Source: Planctomycetaceae bacterium
GTDB taxonomy: Bacteria; Planctomycetota; Planctomycetia; Planctomycetales; Planctomycetaceae
DNA length: 10,992 nucleotides
NCBI GenBank assembly: GCA_947479075.1
Contig: CANJZR010000076.1
Location: 1 to 10,992 of the forward strand
Direction of reading: 5' to 3'
The notes below the pieces were generated by a model. The model did no database searches. It was not told where the DNA came from and was given only the letters and a program-made list of their open reading frames with translations. A program made the position numbers and the translations under genes. Positions 1 to 6,471 of this stretch are shown here, one piece after another (within the stretch, counting starts at the first letter, position 1; each line of letters begins with the position of its first letter).

Positions 1-89
1 ATCCAGCGATAGTAATTGGAGAAGTGGACGATCCCGGCCATGTCGGTATCGGAGAAAGTGACCTTGCGAGTCGTCTTAAAGGGCGGCAT
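1..89 (-). CDS. YbgC/4HBT-family acyl-CoA thioesterase, N-terminal fragment
   Basis: Read on the minus strand from ATG at 89, this gives 29 codons that run off the left edge. The visible protein starts MPPFKTTRKVTFSDTDMAGI and continues with V-H-F-S-N-Y-Y-R-W. The F-S-D-T-D-x-A-G-I-x-H-F-S-N pattern is the hot-dog-fold signature of the YbgC/4-hydroxybenzoyl-CoA thioesterase family. The second Asp of S-D-T-D (residue 16) sits where the family's catalytic Asp is found. Members hydrolyse acyl-CoA thioesters in the cytoplasm. The substrate cannot be told from this fragment. The start codon lies 28 bases after the stop of the membrane-protein gene on the same strand, so the two are probably co-transcribed. 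No good Shine-Dalgarno precedes the ATG. It is a different functional unit from the sugar cluster, which runs the other way. Confidence 0.82.
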   Translation of the reverse strand, partial: MPPFKTTRKVTFSDTDMAGIVHFSNYYRW

Positions 90-117
90 CAGAGGCTCAA
101 TCCGGGGAAACAGTCAA

Positions 118-588
118 TCAGTTCGAGGCCGTGGCAGCTGCGGGCTTGGCCGGGACACCGACCTTCAAATAACCACCGATTCCGGTAATCACAACCAGAA
201 TCAGGATCAAAATCCCCAGCCACTTACCCGCCTGGGCCCGCATCGGAGCAAACTTGGCTGAACGTCCGGACATGACCGATGCCAGGAAGAATGCACCAAA
301 CGCCAACAGCATCTTGGTCCCGACCAGGGCGTGATACAGAGGCTGGCCTTTGTGTTCGGGCATCCCCTTCACAAAGTTGTAAAAGCCGCTGAGCAACAGG
401 AGCAGAATCCCTCCCGCGACGATCTTGCTCCACCGCACTCGCAGCCGCTCCTTGAGGGCCAGATGCTGGTCCTCGGGCAACTCTGCAGCGGCAGGCATGA
501 GGACAAACCGGGTAAAGATCGCCCCGCCCATCAGCACGATAGCCGCCCCGACATGGGCCCAACGAGAGAGAAGATCGAGAACAAACAT
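118..588 (-). CDS. Small four-helix integral membrane protein, possibly CopD-like
   Basis: 156 residues when started at ATG 588 (MFVLDLLSRWAHVGAAIVLM). The reading frame is open to an ATG at 696, but the extra 36 residues are Arg/Ser-rich and look like untranslated leader. Four hydrophobic segments are visible at about residues 5-31, 55-73, 87-107 and 123-141, separated by short charged loops, with an Ala/Lys-rich C-terminal tail. The R-W-x-H motif at the start of helix 1 and the four-helix layout resemble the CopD/DUF2269-type membrane proteins, but no copper-binding cluster is evident, so the function is unknown. It is followed closely by the thioesterase gene. It faces the sugar operon across a 244-base gap, so the two probably have separate promoters. 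The coding call is firm; the family assignment is tentative. Confidence 0.75.
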   Translation of the reverse strand: MFVLDLLSRWAHVGAAIVLMGGAIFTRFVLMPAAAELPEDQHLALKERLRVRWSKIVAGGILLLLLSGFYNFVKGMPEHKGQPLYHALVGTKMLLAFGAFFLASVMSGRSAKFAPMRAQAGKWLGILILILVVITGIGGYLKVGVPAKPAAATASN

Positions 589-832
589 GGCAGACCGTCC
601 AGGCAGAGAAGTCAGTTCGAACGCTGGTAACGCTCGAGAGTTTAGACGCGAAAGTCCTGAATGACCACGCAGCAGGCTTGGTTCTGATCGGTGCATCCTC
701 GGTGGGATGCCAGGACCAGCTGCGTCATGTCAAAAGCCATGTCAAAGTTACACTTGCGTTGAAAAAACGCCTTCAGGTAGATTCCCCGCCGTTGTCGGAC
801 AACAGAGATTCGAGTTTGCCATGGAGGGCAGC
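589..832. promoter_or_regulatory. Divergent intergenic region, presumed promoters for both sides
   Basis: This 244-base gap separates the minus-strand membrane-protein gene from the plus-strand rfbF operon, so it must carry initiation signals for both. On the plus strand I see a tandem 9-base direct repeat CATGTCAAA at 726-734 and 738-746 (12-base period). Next comes a weak -35/-10 pair, TTGCGT (754-759) and TAGATT (778-783), with an 18-base spacer. A small hairpin, GCGTT/AACGC with a 5-base loop, lies at 756-770. The promoter match is poor (3/6 and 4/6). Open frames across this region look like shadows without family resemblance. Confidence 0.35.
726..746 (+). repeat. Tandem direct repeat CATGTCAAA upstream of rfbF
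   Basis: Two identical 9-base copies at 726-734 and 738-746, separated by 3 bases (period 12). They sit about 90 bases upstream of the rfbF start, just before the weak promoter candidate. Such an arrangement could be a regulator-binding direct repeat, but two copies alone do not exclude chance. Confidence 0.4.
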
Positions 833-1648
833 ATGCGTGTGGTCTTGCTCGCAGGAGGACTGGGTACCCGTCTCCAGGAGGAGACTGTCGCCCGTCCTAA
901 GCCGATGGTCGAGATTGGCGGCAAGCCCATTCTCTGGCACATCATGAAGCATTTCTCTCATCACAACTGTGATGAGTTCTATGTCGCTCTGGGCTACATG
1001 GGCGACTTTATCAAGAGCTACTTTCTCGATCGTTACAACCTCAACGGCAATTTGACGATCGACTTTGCCCGCAACGTCATTCATCGCGAGCAGCACGAGA
1101 CCGAGGACTGGAAAGCCAGCTTCATCGAAACGGGAGCGATGACCAACACCGGTGGTCGTCTGCTGCGGATGAAGCACTTCCTCGACCGTGGCACGTTCAT
1201 GGTGACCTACGGCGATGGCGTCAGCGATGTCGACATCGGCAAGCTGTTGGCCTTTCACAAATCACACGGAAAAATCGCGACCGTCACTGCGGTTCGTCCT
1301 CCGGCCCGCTTTGGTGGCCTGATCATCAACAACGGTATGGTCGAGAACTTCACCGAGAAACCCGTCGCGGGCGAAGGCTGGATCAACGGCGGATTTCTGG
1401 TTTTCGAGCCGGGAATCTTCGATTACCTCTCTGGAGACACCGACAGCCTGGAGGCTAAGGCCCTGGAGAAAGTGGCTGCCGATGGCCAGCTGGCCGCTTA
1501 TCAGCACGGTGGATTCTGGCAGTGCATGGACACGCTGCGAGACAAGAACTACCTGGAAAATCTGTGGCAGTCGGGCGAAGCGCCATGGCGAACCTGGGGT
1601 CAGGAAGCCGTTGTTCCACGGCTGCAGGTCCGGCCCAAAGCGGCTTAG
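833..1648 (+). CDS. rfbF: Glucose-1-phosphate cytidylyltransferase
   Basis: 271 residues, slightly longer than the usual ~257. The enzyme joins CTP and glucose-1-phosphate to give CDP-glucose and pyrophosphate, the entry step to CDP-6-deoxyhexoses. The nucleotidyltransferase signature is complete: L-A-G-G-L-G-T-R-L at 6-14, R-P-K-P-M at 21-25, Y-G-D-G-V-S-D at 126-132, E-K-P at 175-177, W-I-N-G-G-F at 183-188 and G-F-W-Q-C-M-D-T at 227-234. The first, Y-G-D-G and W-I-N-G-G-F blocks match RfbF rather than the thymidylyltransferase RmlA. I start at ATG 833 because GGAGGG (823-828) precedes it. ATG 821 and a start at 707 are in frame but only add non-family sequence. It is the first gene of the operon, with rfbG 15 bases downstream. 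Confidence 0.95.
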   Translation: MRVVLLAGGLGTRLQEETVARPKPMVEIGGKPILWHIMKHFSHHNCDEFYVALGYMGDFIKSYFLDRYNLNGNLTIDFARNVIHREQHETEDWKASFIETGAMTNTGGRLLRMKHFLDRGTFMVTYGDGVSDVDIGKLLAFHKSHGKIATVTAVRPPARFGGLIINNGMVENFTEKPVAGEGWINGGFLVFEPGIFDYLSGDTDSLEAKALEKVAADGQLAAYQHGGFWQCMDTLRDKNYLENLWQSGEAPWRTWGQEAVVPRLQVRPKAA

Positions 1649-1663
1649 TGGGGGAAAGTGGTC

Positions 1664-2698
1664 ATGGATGGCACAATCAACTACGCCTTCTGGCGTGATC
1701 GCCGGGTCTTCGTCACGGGAGCAACGGGTCTCGTGGGCAGCTGGCTGGTGCGGCGACTGGTTGCGGCGGGGGCCGATGTTGTGTGCCTCGTTCGCGACTG
1801 GGTTCCGCAATCCGAGATCAACCAAAGCGGGCTGATCGACAAAGTCACCGTCGTGCGCGGCGATCTGTGCGATCTCGATTGCCTGGAGCGGACGCTCGGC
1901 GAATACGAGATCGAAACGGTCATGCACTTGGCCGCACAGACCATCGTTGGGATTGCGAATCGCAATCCGATTTCGACCTTTGAAGCCAACATCGGCGGAA
2001 CGTGGAAACTCCTCGAAGCCTGCCGTCGCAGCCCGAAGGTCAAGCAGATCATCGCCGCTTCGTCGGACAAGGCATACGGCGATTCACCAGTTCTGCCCTA
2101 TACCGAGAAGACGCCCCTCGAAGGACGGCATCCCTACGATGTCAGCAAGTCGTGTAGCGACCTGATCTGCCAGACTTACGCGACGACATACAAGTCACCG
2201 GTCATCGTCACTCGCTGCGGAAACTTCTATGGCGGCGGAGACCTGAACTGGAACCGGATTATCCCCGGGACCATCCGGTCGGTCATTCGCGGTCAGCGTC
2301 CCGTGATCCGCTCGGACGGGTCGTTCATCCGCGACTACTTCTATGTCGAGGACGGAGCTGCGGCCTACATGATGCTCGCAGAACAGCTGGCCGCGAAGCC
2401 GGAGCTGGCGGGTGAAGCGTTCAATCTGTCGAACGAAACGCAGGTCACCGTATTGCAGCTCGTCGAGCGCGTGCTCGCAGCGATGAACTCATCGCTAACG
2501 CCCGATGTCCTCGGCGAAGCGTGCCACGAAATCATTCATCAGTCACTGGATGCCACCAAAGCCCGCACAATGCTGGGGTGGACTCCGCTGTTTACTTTGG
2601 ACGCAGGGTTGAGCAGGACCATCGCATGGTACACGCAGCACTTCCACAAGATGGCAGCTCCGAGTTTGAATGTCGTTCGTGCGGCCGAAGCGGCCTGA
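1664..2698 (+). CDS. rfbG: CDP-glucose 4,6-dehydratase
   Basis: 344 residues from ATG 1664; GTG 1658, two codons earlier, is an alternative. A G-rich run at 1650-1654 serves as Shine-Dalgarno for the ATG. It is a cytoplasmic extended SDR that converts CDP-glucose to CDP-4-keto-6-deoxyglucose, keeping its NAD bound. Visible landmarks are the Rossmann motif G-A-T-G-L-V-G (19-25), H-L-A-A-Q (88-92), the catalytic S-S-D-K (133-136) with its Asp/Lys pair, and Y-D-V-S-K (158-162) with the catalytic Tyr and Lys. R-D-Y-F-Y-V-E-D-G further on is typical of the dehydratase branch. Its last 73 bases also encode the start of the next gene in another frame. Together with rfbF it fixes the nucleotide carrier as CDP. 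Confidence 0.95.
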   Translation: MDGTINYAFWRDRRVFVTGATGLVGSWLVRRLVAAGADVVCLVRDWVPQSEINQSGLIDKVTVVRGDLCDLDCLERTLGEYEIETVMHLAAQTIVGIANRNPISTFEANIGGTWKLLEACRRSPKVKQIIAASSDKAYGDSPVLPYTEKTPLEGRHPYDVSKSCSDLICQTYATTYKSPVIVTRCGNFYGGGDLNWNRIIPGTIRSVIRGQRPVIRSDGSFIRDYFYVEDGAAAYMMLAEQLAAKPELAGEAFNLSNETQVTVLQLVERVLAAMNSSLTPDVLGEACHEIIHQSLDATKARTMLGWTPLFTLDAGLSRTIAWYTQHFHKMAAPSLNVVRAAEAA

Positions 2699-3882
2699 AC
2701 AGCATCCTTTCGCTGGGGCGGACGCCACTCGCTAACGCACTGCTGACCGAGGAACAGCTCGGCCAGGCGGAACCCACATGGCCACTCGATCTGGCTTGGT
2801 GCCCCGATTGCTCTCTGGTCCAGATCACGGAGGCTGTGCCTCCGGAGATGATGTTCCGGGATTACGCGTACTTCTCATCGTTCTCTGACACGATGGTCCA
2901 GCATGCCAAACGAATCGCTGACCGACTGACGGGTGCGGAGTCACTCAATGACCAGAGTCTGGTCGTCGAGGTCGCGAGCAACGATGGCTACTTGCTCCAG
3001 TGGTACAAGAAATCGGGCGTGCCGGTGCTGGGTGTGGAGCCCGCCCGTAACATCGCCAAGGTCGCCGAAGAGCAAAAGGGAATTCGCACGGTCAGTGAGT
3101 TCTTTGGCCGTGAACTGGCCTCTGAGCTGGTTGCCGGTGGCGAGCGGGCTGATGTGATCCATGCCAATAACGTGCTGGCCCACGTCCCAGATCTGAACGG
3201 TGTGGTTGCGGGATTCAAGACGCTGCTCAAGCCGAGCGGCGTGGTGGTGGTCGAGGCTCCGTACCTCGGCGATCTGATCCAGCATGTCGAGTTCGACACG
3301 ATCTATCACGAACACCTGTGCTACTTCTCGCTGACAGCGCTCGACCAGTTGTTCCGTCGGCACGGACTGGAGATCGTCGACGTGGAGCATCTGTCGATTC
3401 ACGGTGGTTCGCTGCGGATCTTCGCCCGTCATGCTGGCAATCGTCCAGTCGGCGAGAGTGTCCGCACGATGCAGGCTGAAGAGTCACAGTGGGTCTGTTC
3501 GGAGCCACATTACCGCAAGTTCGAGCGCAAGGTCGAAACGCTGCGCACCGAGCTGGTTTCGATGCTGCAGAAGCTCAAGTCGGAAAACCGCCGGATTGCG
3601 GTTTACGGAGCCTCCGCCAAAGGCAGCACACTGCTCAACTACTTTGGCATTGGCCGCGACACCATCGATTACGTCGTGGACCGCAGCACCGTCAAGCAGG
3701 GGCGATACACGCCCGGAACCCAGCTGAAGATCCACGACCCGGCGAAGCTGATCTCCGACCAGCCTGACTACTGCCTGTTGCTGACCTGGAACTTCGCGGA
3801 CGAGATCCTTGCTCAGCAGCAAACGTACCGCGACCAGGGCGGCAAGTTCATCATCCCGATCCCGCACGTGCGGGTCGCCTGA
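2626..3882 (+). CDS. NDP-sugar C-methyltransferase (Methyltransf_13/23/14 architecture)
   Basis: 418 residues from ATG 2626, preceded by AGGA at 2615-2618. An upstream ATG at 2521 is in frame but deeper inside rfbG. Three domains are visible. First is an N-terminal zinc-binding part with C16-x2-C19 and C59-x2-C62. Next is a SAM-binding Rossmann domain with V-V-E-V-A-S-N-D-G-Y-L-L (113-124) and the Y-H-E-H motif (227-230) thought to supply the catalytic His/Glu. Last is a C-terminal domain with V-Y-G-A-S-A-K-G-S. This is the layout of TylC3/NovU/TcaB9-type enzymes, which methylate a sugar carbon next to a 4-keto group. Here the substrate is expected to be CDP-4-keto-6-deoxyglucose with methylation at C-3. 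The first Cys pair is encoded inside the overlap with rfbG, so the overlap is genuine. Regiochemistry is inferred from the family. Confidence 0.92.
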   Translation: MVHAALPQDGSSEFECRSCGRSGLNSILSLGRTPLANALLTEEQLGQAEPTWPLDLAWCPDCSLVQITEAVPPEMMFRDYAYFSSFSDTMVQHAKRIADRLTGAESLNDQSLVVEVASNDGYLLQWYKKSGVPVLGVEPARNIAKVAEEQKGIRTVSEFFGRELASELVAGGERADVIHANNVLAHVPDLNGVVAGFKTLLKPSGVVVVEAPYLGDLIQHVEFDTIYHEHLCYFSLTALDQLFRRHGLEIVDVEHLSIHGGSLRIFARHAGNRPVGESVRTMQAEESQWVCSEPHYRKFERKVETLRTELVSMLQKLKSENRRIAVYGASAKGSTLLNYFGIGRDTIDYVVDRSTVKQGRYTPGTQLKIHDPAKLISDQPDYCLLLTWNFADEILAQQQTYRDQGGKFIIPIPHVRVA

Positions 3883-3896
3883 TCGGACCAGACACG

Positions 3897-4448
3897 TTGA
3901 TCTTCACTTCGACTCCGATTGCTGGTGTCCAACTCATCCAACCGGAACCGGTGGCTGATGTTCGTGGAGCATTCGCGCGGACCTGGTGTCAGCGGGAGTT
4001 CGAGGGCCACGGGCTCAATGCCAAGCTGGCTCAGTGCAGTGTGTCGTACAATGCGAAACGCGGCACGCTGCGGGGAATGCATTTTCAGTCAGCTCCCCAC
4101 GCAGAAGCCAAACTGGTCCGAGCCACACGCGGCACGATCTACGATGTGGCTGTCGATCTGCGTCCCGATTCGGAGACCTATCTGCAATGGTTCGGGACGG
4201 AACTCTCCGTCGATAATCGCCACATGCTGTACATCCCCGAGGGGTGTGCCCACGGGTTTCAGACACTGACCGATGACGCTGAGGTCTTCTACCAGATCAG
4301 CGAGTTTTACGAGCCGACGGCGGGACGAGGCTTCCGCTACAACGACCCGGCATTCGGTATCCGCTGGCCACTCCCGGATCCTATCATGTCGGATCGAGAT
4401 CGCGATTATCCTGACTATGTGACGCCGCACAGCCATCAGGTCGCCTGA
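3897..4448 (+). CDS. RmlC-type (dTDP-4-dehydrorhamnose 3,5-epimerase family) cupin epimerase
   Basis: 183 residues, the normal length for RmlC. The start is TTG 3897, 14 bases after the methyltransferase stop, with only a weak GGA before it; no ATG lies upstream in the gap. Family hallmarks are G-A-F-A-R-T (24-29), Q-C-S-V-S (46-50), R-G-M-H-F-Q (59-64; usually R-G-L-H-Y-Q) with the catalytic His62, Lys72, P-E-G-C-A-H-G-F (114-121), and F-Y-Q-I-S-E-F-Y (131-138) with the Tyr pair equivalent to the RmlC acid. Asp170 near the end may partner the His. In dTDP-rhamnose synthesis this fold epimerises C-3 and C-5. Here, next to rfbFG and a C-methyltransferase, it probably acts on the CDP-4-keto sugar, mainly at C-5. 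No rmlA, rmlB or rmlD is in the window, so a rhamnose role is less likely. Confidence 0.92.
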   Translation: MIFTSTPIAGVQLIQPEPVADVRGAFARTWCQREFEGHGLNAKLAQCSVSYNAKRGTLRGMHFQSAPHAEAKLVRATRGTIYDVAVDLRPDSETYLQWFGTELSVDNRHMLYIPEGCAHGFQTLTDDAEVFYQISEFYEPTAGRGFRYNDPAFGIRWPLPDPIMSDRDRDYPDYVTPHSHQVA

Positions 4449-4471
4449 TCCAGGATGGGGTCGATGCAGTT

Positions 4472-5404
4472 ATGAGTCGGATTCTCGTCACCGGGGGAAG
4501 CGGGTTTGTCGGTCGTGCCTGTTTGCCGCGATTGATTGCCAGCGGCTTCGAGGTCCATGCCCTCTGCCGTCGTCTCCCGGAAACCAGCCACGGAGTCACA
4601 TGGCACTCCGTCGACCTGTTGCAGGACGATCTGACCAATACTTGGATGGCTGAGTTAGCCCCGTCGCATCTGCTGCACCTGGCATGGTGTACAGAGCCGG
4701 GGAAGTTCGCGACATCTCCCCAGAACATCGACTGGCTCGACCGCTCGATACGACTATTCCGTCAGTTTCACCAGTGCGGGGGACAGCGTCTGGTCGCTAC
4801 GGGAACGTGCTTCGAGTATCAGTGGACAGACAACGCGTGCGAAGAATCCACCACTCCGACTCGTCCCGGTACTCTCTATGGAATGGCCAAGCTGACTGCG
4901 GCCAACTATCTGGAGGTGCTTGAGAAACTCGGACTGAGTTCAGCCTGGGCCAGGCTCTTCTTCCTCTACGGTCCAGGTGCTGATGAGCGTCGGATCCCCG
5001 GGGCTGTGATCAAAGCCCTCCGTGCAGGAGAAGAGGCGCGATGTACCCCTGGAACCCAGCTGAGGGATTTTCTACATATCGATGATGTCGCCGATGCCCT
5101 GGTGCAACTGGTCAAAAGTTCGGTGACTGGCCCCATCAACATCTGTTCGGGACAACCTGTGACCATCCGCGAGATCGCGGGCATGACAGCTGAACTGATG
5201 GGACACCCGGAGTTACTACATCTGGGTGCCATTCCGCAGAATCCCAACGATCCGCGAGTCGTATTGGGCCATGCAGGCCGACTGGTCCACGAGCTGGGTT
5301 GGCAGCCACGCTATACACTGCGAGAAGGGCTGAGGCAGACCATCAACGCGACCGAAACGGGCACGTTCTCTCCACCGACTCTCCCCGCGAGGCCAAACCC
5401 CTGA
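4472..5404 (+). CDS. NAD(P)-dependent epimerase/dehydratase, probable CDP-sugar 4-ketoreductase
   Basis: 310 residues from ATG 4472, 23 bases after the epimerase stop. Purine-rich AGGATGGGG at 4452-4460 is a rather distant Shine-Dalgarno. It is an extended short-chain dehydrogenase: Rossmann motif G-G-S-G-F-V-G (8-14), H-L-A-W-C (69-73), a catalytic-Thr region A-T-G-T-C-F-E-Y (109-116), Y-G-M-A-K (136-140) holding the Tyr/Lys pair, and R-D-F-L-H-I-D-D-V after the active site. The G-T-C-F-E-Y segment is of the type seen in CDP-abequose/paratose synthases, which reduce the 4-keto group of CDP-sugars. As the last gene of the rfbFG operon, its likely job is the final 4-keto reduction. The SDR call is firm. 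The specific reaction comes from context, and a 2- or 4-epimerase is possible. Confidence 0.88.
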   Translation: MSRILVTGGSGFVGRACLPRLIASGFEVHALCRRLPETSHGVTWHSVDLLQDDLTNTWMAELAPSHLLHLAWCTEPGKFATSPQNIDWLDRSIRLFRQFHQCGGQRLVATGTCFEYQWTDNACEESTTPTRPGTLYGMAKLTAANYLEVLEKLGLSSAWARLFFLYGPGADERRIPGAVIKALRAGEEARCTPGTQLRDFLHIDDVADALVQLVKSSVTGPINICSGQPVTIREIAGMTAELMGHPELLHLGAIPQNPNDPRVVLGHAGRLVHELGWQPRYTLREGLRQTINATETGTFSPPTLPARPNP

Positions 5405-5468
5405 ATCTGAAGCACCCGATGATGTGCGAAGTCTGGTTAACGCGAGTCCCACAAACGGCGACATAAGC

Positions 5469-5486
5469 CCTCTTTCATGAGGTTTT
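5469..5486 (+). terminator. Weak Rho-independent terminator candidate
   Basis: CCTC (5469-5472), a six-base loop, GAGG (5479-5482) and then TTTT. The four-base stem is short for a strong terminator, but the position, 64 bases after the ketoreductase stop in the largest gap of the cluster, fits an operon end. An alternative longer pairing, GCCCTC with GAGGCC, has one mismatch. Confidence 0.25.
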
Positions 5487-5632
5487 GAGGCCAATCCGGT
5501 CTCCCGACCAAGCCGCAATGGATCGATGTCCGTATTCTTTTTCGCCGCTGATAATTCCGCTTTTCCAATTTACCAAAATCTGCAATTCTTCCCGCCTCGG
5601 CATCTGCCCGGAAGGCCAATACTTTCCGCATT

Positions 5633-5644
5633 CATCGGCCGATG
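5633..5644. repeat. Perfect 12-base palindrome CATCGGCCGATG
   Basis: A perfect self-complementary dodecamer ending 6 bases before the AAGGAG ribosome-binding site of the O-methyltransferase gene. It overlaps the upstream in-frame ATG at 5642, which argues that the ATG at 5663 is the true start. It could be a protein-binding site or an mRNA structure, or chance. Confidence 0.4.
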
Positions 5645-5662
5645 TCTGCGAAGGAGCAACGA

Positions 5663-6424
5663 ATGAAGCTGACCATCGACACGGACGCGGGAACTCTCAC
5701 AGAGGTCGCCGAGACAACCAGGACCTGGAATCTGTACTCGCGAGAGGCATTCGAGATCCTGTCGCGTGAATGGGTGAAAGTTGGCTGGGACCAGAAATAC
5801 GTCTACACGTTCTCCTGGATGGGACGCCCTGTCATTCAACTGCCCGAGGATATGATCCGTATCCAGGAAATCATCTACGCCCAGAAGCCAGATGTCATCC
5901 TGGAAACCGGCGTCGCGCACGGCGGGTCACTGGTGTATTACGCCAGCCTCTGCAAGGCGATGGGCAAGGGACGGATCATCGGCGTCGACATTGAAATTCG
6001 CCCGCATAACCGGAAAGCCATCGAGGCCCACGAATTCTCTCCGATGATCACTCTGGTGGAAGGTGATTCCGTCAGCAAAGAGATCGTCGATCAAGTCCGC
6101 TCCCTGATCAAGCCGCACGAGAAAGTCCTCGTGATTCTCGACTCCTGCCACACCAAGGCCCACGTCCTGGCAGAGCTTGAGGCATATCAGTCTCTGGTCA
6201 CTCCCGGCTCGTACATTGTGGCCACGGATGGCGTCATGATGAACGTCTACGACGTGCCCCGGGGAACGCCCGAGTGGAAAGACGACAATCCCGAGGCAGC
6301 GGCGAGAGAGTTCCTGGCCAAGCACCCTGAGTTCGTCCTGGAGCAGCCCGCCTGGCCGTTCAATGAAAGCCAGCTGACTCAGAACGTGACTCACTGGCCC
6401 GGCGCATATCTGAGACGGATCTAG
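5663..6424 (+). CDS. CmcI/rhamnosyl O-methyltransferase family protein
   Basis: 253 residues. ATG 5663 is chosen over ATG 5642 because AAGGAG (5651-5656) lies 6 bases before it and the resulting N-terminus (MKLTIDTDAGTL) is the family start. It is a SAM-dependent O-methyltransferase of the CmcI type, often mislabelled 'cephalosporin hydroxylase'. Landmarks are Y-S-R-E-A-F (25-30), W-M-G-R-P-V-I-Q-L-P-E-D (52-63), the SAM loop E-T-G-V-A-H-G-G-S (81-89), G-V-D-I-E-I-R-P-H-N-R (107-117), L-D-S-C-H-T-K-A-H-V (159-168) and A-T-D-G (187-190). D160 and D189 are candidate Mg ligands. A characterised homologue, mycobacterial Rv2959c, methylates O-2 of a rhamnosyl residue. Next to the CDP-sugar operon and upstream of two glycosyltransferases, it probably O-methylates the branched sugar or the finished glycan. 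Confidence 0.9.
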   Translation: MKLTIDTDAGTLTEVAETTRTWNLYSREAFEILSREWVKVGWDQKYVYTFSWMGRPVIQLPEDMIRIQEIIYAQKPDVILETGVAHGGSLVYYASLCKAMGKGRIIGVDIEIRPHNRKAIEAHEFSPMITLVEGDSVSKEIVDQVRSLIKPHEKVLVILDSCHTKAHVLAELEAYQSLVTPGSYIVATDGVMMNVYDVPRGTPEWKDDNPEAAAREFLAKHPEFVLEQPAWPFNESQLTQNVTHWPGAYLRRI

Positions 6425-6437
6425 TCTGAACTCAGGC

Positions 6438-6451
6438 GAGGTGATGACCTC
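6438..6451 (+). other. Small hairpin between O-methyltransferase and first GT2 gene
   Basis: GAGGT (6438-6442), loop GATG, ACCTC (6447-6451), in the 47-base gap 12 bases before the GGAG Shine-Dalgarno of the next gene. There is no T-run, so it is not a terminator. It could influence mRNA processing or translation of the glycosyltransferase, or be incidental. Confidence 0.3.
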
Positions 6452-6471
6452 AGTATTGACTCGGAGACAGC

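Larger units (their letters stand above)
5405..5662. promoter_or_regulatory. Intergenic region before the O-methyltransferase gene
   Basis: 258 bases without a gene, breaking an otherwise tight gene series. It contains a weak terminator-like hairpin (5469-5486), a run of AT-richer sequence near 5531-5580 with a T-G-A-T-A-A-T box at 5549-5555 but no convincing -35, and a 12-base palindrome at 5633-5644 just before a strong Shine-Dalgarno. The simplest reading is that the first operon ends here and a second transcript for the O-methyltransferase and glycosyltransferases begins. Confidence 0.35.

Noticed and set aside
1262..1927. Minus-strand 221-codon open frame across the rfbF/rfbG junction
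   Set aside because: It lies antisense to two genes with complete catalytic motifs and shows no family features of its own.
833..5404. dTDP-L-rhamnose biosynthesis locus (suggested by the RmlC homologue)
   Set aside because: The nucleotidyltransferase and dehydratase have RfbF and RfbG motifs, and no rmlA, rmlB or rmlD is present, so the carrier is CDP rather than dTDP.
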